A stretch of 64,000 nt of DNA from an uncultured Alistipes sp. (GCA_944320985.1 CALUJN010000079.1:40719-104718), one strand, 5' to 3'; counted from the stretch's first letter, positions 9,533 through 19,357 are shown. Notes: generated by a model not told the origin, from the sequence alone. Numbers and translations: made by a program.

Positions 9533-10906
9533 TCAGCGACGGGATCCCCGGGCAACGAACAGGGCAAGGATGAACGACAGTGCCGACGCCGTGATCCAGA
9601 AGATGATGGCGGTGCCGAAATCGTAACGGGTGATCCCGTCGACGACCGTCTTGCCCGAATCAATGAGCCAACCGCTGACGATGTCCTGCAACCCGGCGCC
9701 CACGTAGCTGGCCATACCGACGATGCCGAGTGCGGCGCCCGTGGCTTCGCGCGGCACGATATCGATGGCCATCAGCCCTCCGAGGAAGCAGATCAGCACG
9801 CCGATGGCCATGCCGAACAGCACCATCGAGAGCAGGTTGACGAACATGCCGTTGCCCGAATAGAGGAAGAGGGCCAGGGCCAGGGTGTTCAGCACGCCGA
9901 ATCCAAAAGCCAGGACGTTGCGCCGTCCGTGGAAGAGACGGTCCGAGAGCCATCCCGAGAAGACCGTTCCGACAATTCCCAGCAGGGCATTCACCGAGAT
10001 GACCTGCGTGGCCGTCGCCAGCGAGTACCCCTTGACCTCCTGGAGGAAGAGCACGCCCCAGCCGTTGATCGCATAGCGGCTCACATACATGAAGGCGCTC
10101 GACAGGGCCAGGATCCACACGAACGGATTCCGGATCACGGAGCGTTGCAGTTCGGAGGTGGTGCCGTGTTTACGGCTCTGCTCCTCGGACTCCTCGCCGG
10201 TCAGCACCCCGATCGGAGGCAGCCCCTTCGATTCGGGGGTGTCGTGTAACAGAAAGAGGATAATCACTACGCCAACAGCCCCGGCTACCGAGGAGCCGAC
10301 GAATCCCCACTGCCAGCCGAAGATTCCCACAACGGCGCCCACGAAGAGAAACGAGAGGAATTCGCCGAGGTTGTGGCTGGCGCTGAAAAAGCCGTAATAG
10401 GTGCCGCGGATGCTCAACGGATACCAACGCGAGAGGGCGATGATGGCCGGAGGTGCGCCCATCGACTGCGCCCAGCCGTTGATCCCCCACATCACGGCAA
10501 AGGCCACGAAGAGGGTCATGTTACCCACGAACCCGCCGCCGTTGGCAAAGCCCAGCAGTCCGACCAGCAGGTTCGCCACCGTCGAGACGCAGAGTCCCGC
10601 GGCCATGAAGCGTTTGATGTTGCTGTGGTCGGCGAGGAAGCCGTTAACGAACTTTCCGATGGCATAGGCGAAGAGCAGGGCCGAGCCGATCAGACCGAGT
10701 TGCGAGGCATCGAGCGCCCCGCTTTCGAGGATGGGCTTCTTCACCACGTTGAGACTCGTACGACAGACGTAGTAGAGGCTGTATCCGACGGTTCCGGCCA
10801 CAAAGCTCTGGAAACGAAGCCTGCGATAGAGTTTCATGCGGGCCTCGTCGTCACCCGTGAACGGAGCCGAGGGTTCGCTTTTACGAAAAAAGGATATGAC
10901 AGACAT
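9533..10906 (-). CDS. MFS organophosphate:phosphate antiporter (GlpT/UhpC type)
   Basis: This 457-residue protein has about 12 membrane helices. Family features include the early YYVCRTSLNVVKKP segment, the LADHSNIKRFMAAGL loop and the WGINGWAQSMGAPP helix of the organophosphate antiporters. These exchange glycerol-3-phosphate or hexose phosphate for phosphate across the inner membrane. It is the last gene of a run with two phosphodiesterases and two EEP enzymes, and starts 2 bp after an EEP stop codon. That context favours glycerol-3-phosphate or a similar product as substrate; this is inference. Confidence 0.88.
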   Translation of the reverse strand: MSVISFFRKSEPSAPFTGDDEARMKLYRRLRFQSFVAGTVGYSLYYVCRTSLNVVKKPILESGALDASQLGLIGSALLFAYAIGKFVNGFLADHSNIKRFMAAGLCVSTVANLLVGLLGFANGGGFVGNMTLFVAFAVMWGINGWAQSMGAPPAIIALSRWYPLSIRGTYYGFFSASHNLGEFLSFLFVGAVVGIFGWQWGFVGSSVAGAVGVVIILFLLHDTPESKGLPPIGVLTGEESEEQSRKHGTTSELQRSVIRNPFVWILALSSAFMYVSRYAINGWGVLFLQEVKGYSLATATQVISVNALLGIVGTVFSGWLSDRLFHGRRNVLAFGFGVLNTLALALFLYSGNGMFVNLLSMVLFGMAIGVLICFLGGLMAIDIVPREATGAALGIVGMASYVGAGLQDIVSGWLIDSGKTVVDGITRYDFGTAIIFWITASALSFILALFVARGSRR

Positions 10907-10908
10907 GA

Positions 10909-11796
10909 TTATTCCACAAATTCAAGTTGAACCAATACCGGGAAATGATCCGACGGCGTACGGGCCCGATAACGGAGTTCGCCGTCGGAGGACTCTTCCG
11001 AGCGGTAGGTGTCGGTCAGAATGCCGTAGCGCAGGACACGGAATCCCGGGCTCACGAAGAGGTGGTCGATCCGCCGGAAGTTCCGAATATCGGGATCAAA
11101 CCAGTTCTCCGTGCCGGTCATGGCATAACGAATCCCGGCCTGTTCGAAAGCATCCGCAAGGAATCCCGAGTCGTGCAGGATGGCGTAACTCTCGCTCGTC
11201 TCCCCGACATTGAAGTCGCCGGTCAGGATCACATGTTCCGAGCCGCACATTTCGCGGATCTTCGCCAGCACCAACCGACAGCTTTCGATCTGCGCCTGCG
11301 TTCCCTTGTGATCCATATGCAGGTTGAAAAACCAGAAGCGGTGCTGCGTCTGCCGGTCGAGGAAACGACCCCAGCAACAGATCCGGACATACCTGGCATC
11401 CCAGCCCAGGGCCGGCCGCGCAGGGTCCTCGGCGAGCCAGAAATGGCCCTCGTCAAGCAGTTCGAAACGGTCACGTTTGTAGAAGACGACGCAATATTCA
11501 CCCGCTTGGGCGCCATCGTCACGCCCCACGCCCGTCCAGCCGTACCCGGGCAGTGCTGCCGCGAGATCCTCCAACTGACTGTGGAACACCTCCTGGGCGC
11601 CGAAGATCTCAAAGTCGTGGAAGCGCACGAGCTGGGCAATCACGGGACACCGAACCGCCCAGCCGTCGCCTCGGGCATCATCCTCGGCGTTCAGCTGGCG
11701 GATATTGTAGGTGCCAGTCCGGAGCGTCTGTCCGTGCACGGTCCCTGCTCCCGCAACCGCGGTGAGCCAGAGGCCAATCAACAAAAGCCTTCTCAT
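10909..11796 (-). CDS. Secreted endonuclease/exonuclease/phosphatase family protein
   Basis: The 295-residue protein has a signal peptide ending near GTVHGQ and a complete EEP domain: GTYNIRQLN, FGAQEVFHSQ, NLHMDHKG, TGDFNVGE and a final SDHFPV. The family covers DNases, sphingomyelinases and phosphoinositide phosphatases. The wide active site and the GDPD gene 13 bp upstream suggest a phosphodiesterase or phosphatase acting in the periplasm on head-group phosphates, but the substrate is not proven. It overlaps functionally with the larger EEP protein at 12790-14805. Confidence 0.87.
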   Translation of the reverse strand: MRRLLLIGLWLTAVAGAGTVHGQTLRTGTYNIRQLNAEDDARGDGWAVRCPVIAQLVRFHDFEIFGAQEVFHSQLEDLAAALPGYGWTGVGRDDGAQAGEYCVVFYKRDRFELLDEGHFWLAEDPARPALGWDARYVRICCWGRFLDRQTQHRFWFFNLHMDHKGTQAQIESCRLVLAKIREMCGSEHVILTGDFNVGETSESYAILHDSGFLADAFEQAGIRYAMTGTENWFDPDIRNFRRIDHLFVSPGFRVLRYGILTDTYRSEESSDGELRYRARTPSDHFPVLVQLEFVE

Positions 11797-11809
11797 CGTT
11801 GCAGACCTG

Positions 11810-12721
11810 TTACGGACGACGTCCTTTGGATTCGAGATAGCGGATCAGAAACTCCGGACGGTCGGTCTGGATGATCGTCGCCCCCAGGTCGAGCAAACGC
11901 CCGTAGACGGCCTCCGTCTCACCGCGGAAGGCCCGGTCATCGTCCAGTCCGCCACAGAGCGACGGCCAGAGCGAGTTGACCCAAAGCTTCGAACCTCCGT
12001 CGACGACCTGCCGCATGCACGCCTCCACCTCGGGGGTCAGCGTATCCCAGCAAATCTCGTAGGCCAGCGGCTGCTCCTCGCAGGCGCGGTAAGCCTCGAA
12101 GAGCTCGCGCCCCTGGGGTTTAAGGATGTCGCTGATCGGCATGTACATCATGTTGTGGGGATACTCGGCGAACTTCGCGGCCACGACTTCGGCGGGACGC
12201 TTGCCCTTGATGAGGACCTGATCGGTCATGCCGAGCTCCTCGGTAACGGCCAGCGCCAGGTCATAGTATTCGTACCCCTGGTCGATGTTGACCACGATGC
12301 GGTCCTTGCAGACTTCGAGCGCCTCGCGGAGCGTGGGCATGCGCAGCGCGGTCTTCACGCCGTGGCCGGTCCGCAGCACGCACCGGCAGATCGAATCATA
12401 GGTGATGTCGCACACCTGTCCGTGACCGTTGGTCGTGCGGTCGATCGTCTTGTCGTGACAGAGCACCAGCACGCTGTCGCTCGTCAGTTTGAGGTCAAGC
12501 TCCATGATATCGACCCCCATGTCAATCACCGACTCGATGGCGTCGATCGAGTTTTCGGGCCAGTTCCGCCAGTCGCCGCGGTGCGAGACGACCAGCACGT
12601 TCCTCGACGTCGGGTTACGAAGTTCGGCGAGGATCCGGTCGGTTGTACGGAGCGCGGCCGGATCGGATTGCGCGGTGCACGAGCAGAGCGCCGCCGCAAA
12701 CAGAAATAAAATACGGTTCAT
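11810..12721 (-). CDS. Glycerophosphodiester phosphodiesterase lipoprotein
   Basis: This 303-residue protein has a short signal with a lipobox-like LCSC (Cys15) and one GDPD TIM-barrel domain. The active-site motifs are all there: HRGDWRNWPENS (catalytic His and metal Glu), MELDLKLT and LCHDKTIDRTT. It should hydrolyse glycerophosphodiesters to glycerol-3-phosphate and an alcohol in the periplasm or at the membrane. The downstream EEP and MFS genes follow with gaps of 13 and 2 bp, so the three probably form one unit. Confidence 0.92.
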   Translation of the reverse strand: MNRILFLFAAALCSCTAQSDPAALRTTDRILAELRNPTSRNVLVVSHRGDWRNWPENSIDAIESVIDMGVDIMELDLKLTSDSVLVLCHDKTIDRTTNGHGQVCDITYDSICRCVLRTGHGVKTALRMPTLREALEVCKDRIVVNIDQGYEYYDLALAVTEELGMTDQVLIKGKRPAEVVAAKFAEYPHNMMYMPISDILKPQGRELFEAYRACEEQPLAYEICWDTLTPEVEACMRQVVDGGSKLWVNSLWPSLCGGLDDDRAFRGETEAVYGRLLDLGATIIQTDRPEFLIRYLESKGRRP

Positions 12722-12742
12722 TTTTCAAAAAAGGTTAAAAGC

Positions 12743-12779
12743 CGGCGGGAAGCACACCTTGCGGAGCGGCTTCCCGCCG
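12743..12779 (-). terminator. Hairpin inside the phosphodiester operon
   Basis: An 11-bp perfect stem (CGGCGGGAAGC/GCTTCCCGCCG) with a 15-nt loop sits 10 bp after the stop of the EEP-GLUG gene and 21 bp before the GDPD start. It is followed by GCTTTTAACCTTTTTTG. It could stop or attenuate transcription, splitting the locus into a SusCD part and a GDPD-EEP-MFS part. Confidence 0.55.
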
Positions 12780-12789
12780 AAGCCACGGT

Positions 12790-14805
12790 TTATTCCAGGA
12801 CCGGATAGCTTTCCGACGCCACCCAGCGGCGGACGGCCGTTTCGGGTTTGGTCGGGAGCGTTTCGCCGGTCAGCTCCGTATAGAGTTCGGCACCGGCATT
12901 CAGCGCCTCGACGAACGACGCACACTCCTCCTGGGACGAAGGAACCGTCACGGCGCCCGTCTTCATCACGTCAAGGCTCAACAGCGCCCCGGCACTCTTT
13001 TTCCAGACCGTACCGGCTTCCTTGTCGTTGCCGACGATCCAGTTGGTATTGTTCGTTCCCGACGGGCAGGCCACGTTGCCGTAGACGTTCCAGATGTTGC
13101 CCACCTTGCTGTAACCCACGGCCGAGGCGAACGAGCCGTTCTGCGAGACATCGGCCAACGTCGCGTAGCAGTTGATGACAAAGCTGTCGGAGCTGACGAT
13201 TCCGACAATGCCACCGATGTTGTTGTTGCTCGAAACGATGCGCTCGAGCCAACTGTAACAGTTGATAATGTAGGCTCCGTCGGAGACCTGACCGACAATT
13301 CCGCCGAGGTTCTCACTCTTGGTGGCCTCGCCGGCCTCGATCACCCCGCCGCGGTTGCCGCAGTTGATCACCACGCCGGTGCTCTGGTTCTGGCCTGCGA
13401 TGCAGCCCAGCACGGAGGCCGCACCCGATCCCGTGATCGTTCCCTGGAAGGTCACGCCGTCGATTACGCCGAGGTTCGTCCCGACGACACCGCCGGCGGT
13501 TTTGTAGGCGGTCGAGAGCGAGAGGTTCTCCACGACCAGATCGCGGATCGTGCCCTCATTGCCGCCGAAGAGGCCGAAGGAGGATCCCGAAGCGGAGGTC
13601 TTCACGTTGCGAATCGCATGGCCGCGGCCGTCGAACTGACCTTGGAAATAGACCAGGCTCTCGGTATTGAACGAGATGGGTACGGCAGCCTGATTCTTGA
13701 AGTCGATGTCGGCCGTCAGGACATAGTAGTGCTCCGAGAGATAGCGGGCATCGTCCGCAGCGCCGTTGATCGACTCGGCGACGGCATTCCAGTCGGCCGA
13801 GGAGTTGATCTGCCAGGGATCGGCCTCGGTGCCGGCGCCCTCGATCTGGGGAGCCTCCGGCGCATCGTAGTTGAAATCGGCCTGAATGGTCACCGGGCAG
13901 TGGTCCGAAGGATAGATATTCCCGAAGACCGAATTGTCAACCTTGTAGGATTTCAATGCGAGTGCCCCGCGCGTATGGATGTAGTCGATGCGTGCGGTCT
14001 CCACCGAGAGGTCTGCCGTGATCTTGTGCCCGTTGAAGGTTCCGACGGGTCCGCTGACAAAGCGCGCATCCACGGCCTCGCGAGCATCCTCCCAATAGGA
14101 GCGGAACGAGCTCGACGCAGCGTCGTCGGGCGTGGCGTTCATGTCGCCGACCAGCACCGAAGGCATCCCCTTCGTATTGTACATCTGCTCGCGTTCGATG
14201 ATCAGTTTGGCAGCCTCCGAGCGGGCCATGTCGGCCTTCGGCATATGAGTCACCGTCAGGAAGAATTGCTTGCCGTGGAGTTTGTCGGTCACAACGGCGC
14301 AGCAGGCGATGCGGTGATACCCCACCTCGTCCCATCCGTAGCTCACCTCGTCGGGGGTTGCGGAGAGCCAGTAGAAATGCTGCTCGCTCAGTTCGAAGCG
14401 ATCCGGATTGTAGGCGATGCCGATGGCTTCGCCGCTCCTGCCATCCTGCGAATCACGCCCGACGAACCACCACTTGTAATTGCCGCCCTTGTCGGCCACG
14501 AGTGTCGGGAGTTCGGACTGAATCGTGGTGTTGGCCTCCTGAAACCCGAAGATATCCCAGCCGTTGTTGACGATCGACTGTGCAAGCACATTGCGACGAT
14601 TCGTCCAGTCGTAGTCCCCGGTACCCTTGTTCGAGATCCAGAGGTTGTAGGTTCCGAGGCTGACGGTCTGCTCCGTGATGTCGGGCTCGGCCGGGGGCGT
14701 ATCGTCCCCGTAATAGTGATGGTTCAGTTGGGTCGGGAAATCCTCGGCGCAGCCCGCCAGAAGAGTGGCGGCCACGCACAAGGAAAAAAACAGAGATCGT
14801 TTCAT
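12790..14805 (-). CDS. Surface lipoprotein with EEP domain and GLUG-like repeats
   Basis: The 671-residue protein has a lipobox LLAGC (Cys19). An EEP domain spans about 45-312 (SLGTYNLWISNKG, FGFQEANTT, VTHMPKAD, VGDMNATPDD, SDHCPVTIQ). The C-terminal ~330 residues form a Gly/Asn-rich repeat region of the GLUG type (GLFGGNEGTIRDL, GGVVGTNLGVIDG, GGIVGQVSDGAYIINCYS), a beta-solenoid often found on the surface of Bacteroidetes. The enzyme could be displayed on the outer face and bind substrate through the repeats. It is 24 bp after the PKD-propeller gene. Confidence 0.85.
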   Translation of the reverse strand: MKRSLFFSLCVAATLLAGCAEDFPTQLNHHYYGDDTPPAEPDITEQTVSLGTYNLWISNKGTGDYDWTNRRNVLAQSIVNNGWDIFGFQEANTTIQSELPTLVADKGGNYKWWFVGRDSQDGRSGEAIGIAYNPDRFELSEQHFYWLSATPDEVSYGWDEVGYHRIACCAVVTDKLHGKQFFLTVTHMPKADMARSEAAKLIIEREQMYNTKGMPSVLVGDMNATPDDAASSSFRSYWEDAREAVDARFVSGPVGTFNGHKITADLSVETARIDYIHTRGALALKSYKVDNSVFGNIYPSDHCPVTIQADFNYDAPEAPQIEGAGTEADPWQINSSADWNAVAESINGAADDARYLSEHYYVLTADIDFKNQAAVPISFNTESLVYFQGQFDGRGHAIRNVKTSASGSSFGLFGGNEGTIRDLVVENLSLSTAYKTAGGVVGTNLGVIDGVTFQGTITGSGAASVLGCIAGQNQSTGVVINCGNRGGVIEAGEATKSENLGGIVGQVSDGAYIINCYSWLERIVSSNNNIGGIVGIVSSDSFVINCYATLADVSQNGSFASAVGYSKVGNIWNVYGNVACPSGTNNTNWIVGNDKEAGTVWKKSAGALLSLDVMKTGAVTVPSSQEECASFVEALNAGAELYTELTGETLPTKPETAVRRWVASESYPVLE

Positions 14806-14829
14806 TTCAGTGTCGGTATTTTTCGGTTG

Positions 14830-16429
14830 TTACTTCTGGTAGTTGATGTGTCGGGCACTGCCGCCGTACTGCGACCAGGAGGAATCCGCAGCGGATGTCA
14901 CACCCGGCAGAGCCACGGCGTAGACCACCGACGGCGTCACGGCATCGGCCACGATGTAGAGGGTCTGGCCGCCGGCGCTCAACGAGGCTCCGGTCTGTTT
15001 GAAGCCGCCGTCGAGAGCAACGCTCCACTTGGGCGTCTTCGACGAAGAGGCGGTCAGGTTCGTACAGTCGAAAGCGGCGAGGTTCCACGTGCCGCTGCCA
15101 TTGATCGTACCGGCCAGATAGAGGACATTGTCAGAACCGACACACGGCTGGCACTGGTTCGACGAGAGGTTGTCTCCCGGCGTGAAACCGTTGTCTTTGG
15201 AGACAGCCGCCCAGCCGGACAGGTTGTCGGGCACCATCAGACCATATCCGTGCGTTCCCGATGCGGTATAGATGGCAGCTCCGCTTTTGAGGACGATTGT
15301 TCCGGCACTGATACCGCCGTTCGCGGGTTTCACCGTCGCAGTATTGCGCCCCGAAGCCTTGTCGAAGCGGCGCAGCATACCCGACGTACCGCGGTTTCCA
15401 ACCACCAGCATCTCCGGCGTGATACACGGCGTGGAGTAAGCGATCCGGTCTTCGCTGACATAGGCGGTCTGGTTCTTCCAGAGTACCGAACCCATGGAGC
15501 CATCGAAGGCGTAGACGGTCGGTGCGGCCGATTTATCGCCGTAGGCATGGGCAGCCCAATAGACCGTACCGTCGGCATCCACCGAGGTATAGGCGATCTC
15601 CTTTGTCAGCAGCACCTTGTCCTGCGCGGTGGCATCGTACTCCCAGGCCACCTCACCGGCAGCATCCAGCGCTACGAGCTTGCCTTCGCCCGTCACGGCG
15701 TAGATGTATCCCAGATCGCTCACCGTAACGACATTGCCCGCACAGAGTGCCTCGGCCGCCGCAACCTCCTTGCTCCACAGCACGGTGAACTCCTCGACGT
15801 CACCCTCGCGAACGTTGACCGACTTGGTTACGCTGTTTTCACCGCCGCGGTCGTCGGTAACAGAGAGCGTCACGCGGAACATGCCCTGGGCGGAAAAGGT
15901 ATAGGTGGGGCTTTCGTCCGTGGAGGTCGAGCCGTCGGGGAAGGTCCACTTGCGCGAGACGATCTCACCGTCGGAATCGGACGACTTGTCGGTAAAGGTC
16001 ACCTCGTCGCCGACGTTGACCATCATCGGGGCATAGGAGAAGTCGGCCGTCGGCAGCACGTTGTCGGCCAGGACGGTCACGATCTTCTTCACCGTGGCGC
16101 GGTTGCCGTCGGCCCCCCCAGGCCGTCAGAGTCACCGTGTACTCCCCGGCCTGGGCGTAGACCACCGGATCGGGCTGCGCCTCTTCCGACCAGTTGCCTT
16201 CGCCCGAGAATCCGAAGTGCCAGAAGTAGTCCGCAATGGTCGTACCTTCGACGGTCGTGAGATTGGTAAAGGTCACCGGCGTGGTGCCGGCCACGATCTC
16301 GCCCTCGGAGATGGAGAAATCGGGCGTGATGACCGAATCATATACGTTGTTCATGTCGTCGTTGCCGTCCGTACAGGCACCCAGCGCGAGGAGCGACACG
16401 ACGCTCAATAAGGAAATGAATCGTTTCAT
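14830..16429 (-). pseudogene. PKD/beta-propeller lipoprotein interrupted by a one-base frameshift
   Basis: The two reading frames 15965-16429 and 14830-16092 belong to one gene of about 532 codons. The N-terminal part has a lipobox ALGAC and a first PKD domain running to YTVTLTAWG. The frame is then lost in a run of seven G (minus strand; 16113-16119). Removing one G restores AWGADGNRATVKKIVTV and the rest: a second PKD domain (KWTFPDGS, GMFRVTLSVTDD) and a PQQ-like beta-propeller of about 300 residues. In the present frame the product stops early. It may be a sequencing error, a true null or a phase-variable gene. Neighbours are 24-26 bp away on each side. Confidence 0.8.
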
Positions 16430-16455
16430 GGTGTTCGTTTAGTCGTTTTAAGGTT

Positions 16456-17880
16456 TTAGCGTTTTCCTTTGCCGCGGAGGTATTCGTCCATTTCGGCGGG
16501 ATAATCGCACTGGATCATGCGCACGCCGGCCGCGACGAAGGAGTCCATCAGCGCCGTATTGCCGTTGTAGAAGTTCTGTCCGTTGTCATCGAGCAGGTTT
16601 GAAACCGCGAGGGCCCGGGCATTGATGGCGGCGATCCAGGACGAGGTGACATACTCCGTGGAGGTTTGCACCATGTATACCGGTTCGTAGGCCGTCATCA
16701 GGGTCAGCGCCGACTCCTTGTTGGCGTGCGGTGCGAGGATTCCGGGAATCTCCTGGCTGGAGAGCCAGTCGGCACGGTCGGTGTTGTCGGAGATGTAGAA
16801 CTGCACGCGGTCGAGACATCCGCAGCGTTTGACCACGTCGTAGACCTTCTCGATGTTGACATCGCTCTCCATGCACTTGTCGAGGTTGAACCACACCTTC
16901 CCGCGGAACTCCGTGAGGACCTCCTCCAGCGTGGGGATCTTCTCCTCGGAGACCTTCCCGTCGGAGGTCTTCAGCCGGAACTGGCCCAGCTCCTCGAACG
17001 TAAAGTCGGCGACCATACCCTTTCCCGCATAGTAGTTGTTGTAGTCGGTAAAGCGGCTCAGATAGTTGTCGTGCAGACAGATGACCACTCCGTCACGGGT
17101 AATCTGCACGTCGGTTTCGATGAAATCCACGCATCCCAGTTCGACGCATCGGCGGAAGGCCGCCATCGAGTTCGGGGGCAGTTCATATCCGTTCTTCGTA
17201 TTGCCGCGATGGGCCATGATCCACATCTTCGAGCGGTCGAAATTGCGGCAGGCCCAGCTCAACGAGAGCCCCTCCACCTCGACCGTGCGTTGCAGCGTCT
17301 GGGTCTCGCCGCCGGCAAAGGCGACATCGGCCCGCACCGTATAGGATCCCTCCCCGGCAAAGCTGTGCGTCAGCTGCTGCGTCGCGGAAGAGGTGGTTTC
17401 GGGCTCGCTTCCGTCGCCGAAGTCCCAGGTCACGCCCGTAACATCGGAGAGGCGGTTGAGCGAGAAGCGAACCTCCTCCATCCGGGCGGGGAAGTCGTTG
17501 CTGACGACCATGCCGGCCTGCGTGTCGTTCACGGAGATCGTGCACGACAACTCGCTCATCGCCCCGGAGAGCGGCGTGAGGACCGCCTTGACGAAATACT
17601 CTCCGGCTGCAGCATAGGCGTGCTCCACGGATTCCGAGGGCTGTGCCGAGGCGGTTTTGCCGTCGCCGAACATCCACAGCACGCTGCGGAGCGCCGAGAC
17701 GTCACCGTCGAGCGAGAAGCTCACGAGCTGATCCACCGTCGGGGAGGCGGGCTCCCAGCGGATCGCCGTCTCCGAACCCGTTTCCGGTCCCGAGGCCTCC
17801 CCATCCTCCTTCGAGCAGGCGGCAAGGAGAAGCGCCCCGACCAGACCGAAAAACGCAAATATTCGTTTCAAACGTTCCAT
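16456..17880 (-). CDS. PKD-domain glycerophosphodiester phosphodiesterase lipoprotein
   Basis: Starting at ATG 17880, this 474-residue protein has a lipobox LLAAC (Cys22). Two PKD-like domains follow (about 35-115 and 118-200; LWMFGDGKT and TWDFGDGSE), then a GDPD barrel with MAHRGNTKNGYELPPNS, IETDVQIT and CLHDNYLS. The GDPD catalytic residues are intact. PKD domains usually help binding or spacing at the cell surface. It begins 10 bp after susD, so it is the first enzyme of the locus. An upstream start at 17901 would overlap susD and is less likely. Confidence 0.9.
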   Translation of the reverse strand: MERLKRIFAFFGLVGALLLAACSKEDGEASGPETGSETAIRWEPASPTVDQLVSFSLDGDVSALRSVLWMFGDGKTASAQPSESVEHAYAAAGEYFVKAVLTPLSGAMSELSCTISVNDTQAGMVVSNDFPARMEEVRFSLNRLSDVTGVTWDFGDGSEPETTSSATQQLTHSFAGEGSYTVRADVAFAGGETQTLQRTVEVEGLSLSWACRNFDRSKMWIMAHRGNTKNGYELPPNSMAAFRRCVELGCVDFIETDVQITRDGVVICLHDNYLSRFTDYNNYYAGKGMVADFTFEELGQFRLKTSDGKVSEEKIPTLEEVLTEFRGKVWFNLDKCMESDVNIEKVYDVVKRCGCLDRVQFYISDNTDRADWLSSQEIPGILAPHANKESALTLMTAYEPVYMVQTSTEYVTSSWIAAINARALAVSNLLDDNGQNFYNGNTALMDSFVAAGVRMIQCDYPAEMDEYLRGKGKR

Positions 17881-17890
17881 GTTCCGCAGA

Positions 17891-19357
17891 TCAATCAACA
17901 TTGTAACCCGGGTTCTGATAGAGTCCGCTCGGATTAAGGATCCGCTCGTTGTAGGGGATCGGCAGGAGCAGGTCCTTGACCGAGAAGTTGGAATTCAGTG
18001 CGTTATAGTGCTCGATCATCTCCTGGTTCGAGTACATGCGGCGCACGTCCTGCCAGCGCAGCCCCTCCTGCATGAACTCGAAGAGGCGCTCGTCGTAGAT
18101 TCCCTGCCGCAGGTCGCTGCCCGACCAGTCGGCCAGCCCGGCCCGCTTGCGGACCATGTTCAGGTAGTTCTTCGCGGTGGCTTCGGTGCCCTGCCAATAG
18201 TAGGCCTCGGCCAGCATCAGCGCCACATCGGCATAACGCAGCACGATCCAGTTGTTGCCACCGTAGCCGTTGGCGCCGCATTCCAGATCGGCATACTTCA
18301 TCGTGTGGTAATAGGTCACACCGGCCACGGTCGTCTCCCGCAGATAGTTCCGGCGCACGTCGCTCGGGTCGAACGAAGCGTACACTTCCGGGGTAGTCAT
18401 ATTATGCATCTGACCAATCTTGTAGGAGGTGATTCCCGTCGTGCTGGGTCCGAACTGAAAGTTCCAGATCGACCCCAGATCGGCATTCCCCTGCACGTAG
18501 TTGATCTGGAAAATACTCTCGGGGCAGGACTTCTGCGTGGAGAGGTCCCAGAGCTGGTTGTAGGGAATGTCGGCAAGCTCGCCGAAGGGACGCATGTCCC
18601 ATACCTGGGTCAACTTCTCGATAGCCGTTGTCAGATAGGTGCTCTTGTCGGCCGCAAAGTCCTCGTCACAGGCACATTGCAGGGCCACCTTGCCATAGAG
18701 GGCGATGGCCGCAGCCTTGCTGGCGCGTCCGCACTCGGAGGCCGGCTGGAAATCGGCCAGCGGACTGCCGAGAACGAAATCCAGATCGTCGAAGATCGCC
18801 TTGTAAACCTCCTTTTTGGGGCGTCGGTAGTTGTTGGCCTCAACCTCATCCTTGGTCTCCAGGCGCTTGAGCACCAGCGGCACGTCGCCCCACTCGGTCA
18901 CCAGATGGAAGTAGGTCAGCGCACGGATGAAACGCGCCTCGGCCTCGTAGGTGTTCCGGGAATCGGGATTGGCATAGCTCACGTCGTCGAGGTGCGCCAG
19001 CAGCGTATTGGCCCGCGAGATGCTCTTGAAGAGCTGCGTGTAACGGTTGTAGACATACTGGTTCTCCTCGGTGAGCGTATAGTTGTAGAACTGGTAGGGA
19101 ATACCGCTGCTGGCACCGCTGTCGGTCACCACGGTAACATGTGCCCGCACATCGGTGAAGTAGTAGTTGTACTGATAGTAGTAATCCTGTGTCAGCGACT
19201 GGTAGACGCCGTTGAGCGAAGTTACGATGTCGGCCTCCGACGTATAGAAGTTCCCGGCCGTGGTGGCGTTGGGGTCGTATTCATCGAGGAAGTTGCACGA
19301 CATCAACGCCGCAGAGGCGGTCAAAGCTGCAAATATCTGTTTGATTTTCATATTCAT
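17891..19357 (-). CDS. SusD/RagB-family nutrient-binding outer membrane lipoprotein
   Basis: This 488-residue protein has a lipobox LMSC (Cys21) and the SusD N-terminal pattern FLDEYDPNATTAGNFYTSEADIV, with TPR-like helices and the C-terminal block LMLAEAYYWQG...YLNMVRKRAGL. SusD proteins lid the SusC barrel and bind the ligand. The gene is intact and starts 6 bp after the broken susC. Given the neighbours the ligand is more likely a phosphodiester-bearing molecule than a plain glycan; this is inference from context only. Confidence 0.94.
   Translation of the reverse strand: MNMKIKQIFAALTASAALMSCNFLDEYDPNATTAGNFYTSEADIVTSLNGVYQSLTQDYYYQYNYYFTDVRAHVTVVTDSGASSGIPYQFYNYTLTEENQYVYNRYTQLFKSISRANTLLAHLDDVSYANPDSRNTYEAEARFIRALTYFHLVTEWGDVPLVLKRLETKDEVEANNYRRPKKEVYKAIFDDLDFVLGSPLADFQPASECGRASKAAAIALYGKVALQCACDEDFAADKSTYLTTAIEKLTQVWDMRPFGELADIPYNQLWDLSTQKSCPESIFQINYVQGNADLGSIWNFQFGPSTTGITSYKIGQMHNMTTPEVYASFDPSDVRRNYLRETTVAGVTYYHTMKYADLECGANGYGGNNWIVLRYADVALMLAEAYYWQGTEATAKNYLNMVRKRAGLADWSGSDLRQGIYDERLFEFMQEGLRWQDVRRMYSNQEMIEHYNALNSNFSVKDLLLPIPYNERILNPSGLYQNPGYNVD

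Noticed and set aside
6857-10249. A 1130-codon open frame on the plus strand
   Set aside because: It lies antisense to murF-alr and the organophosphate transporter, both with clear family motifs and a promoter. Long shadow frames are common in GC-rich DNA; the translation has no recognisable domain.
13618-16260. An 880-codon plus-strand frame
   Set aside because: It is antisense to the EEP-GLUG and PKD/propeller genes and has the His/Arg/Gly-rich composition of a shadow frame.
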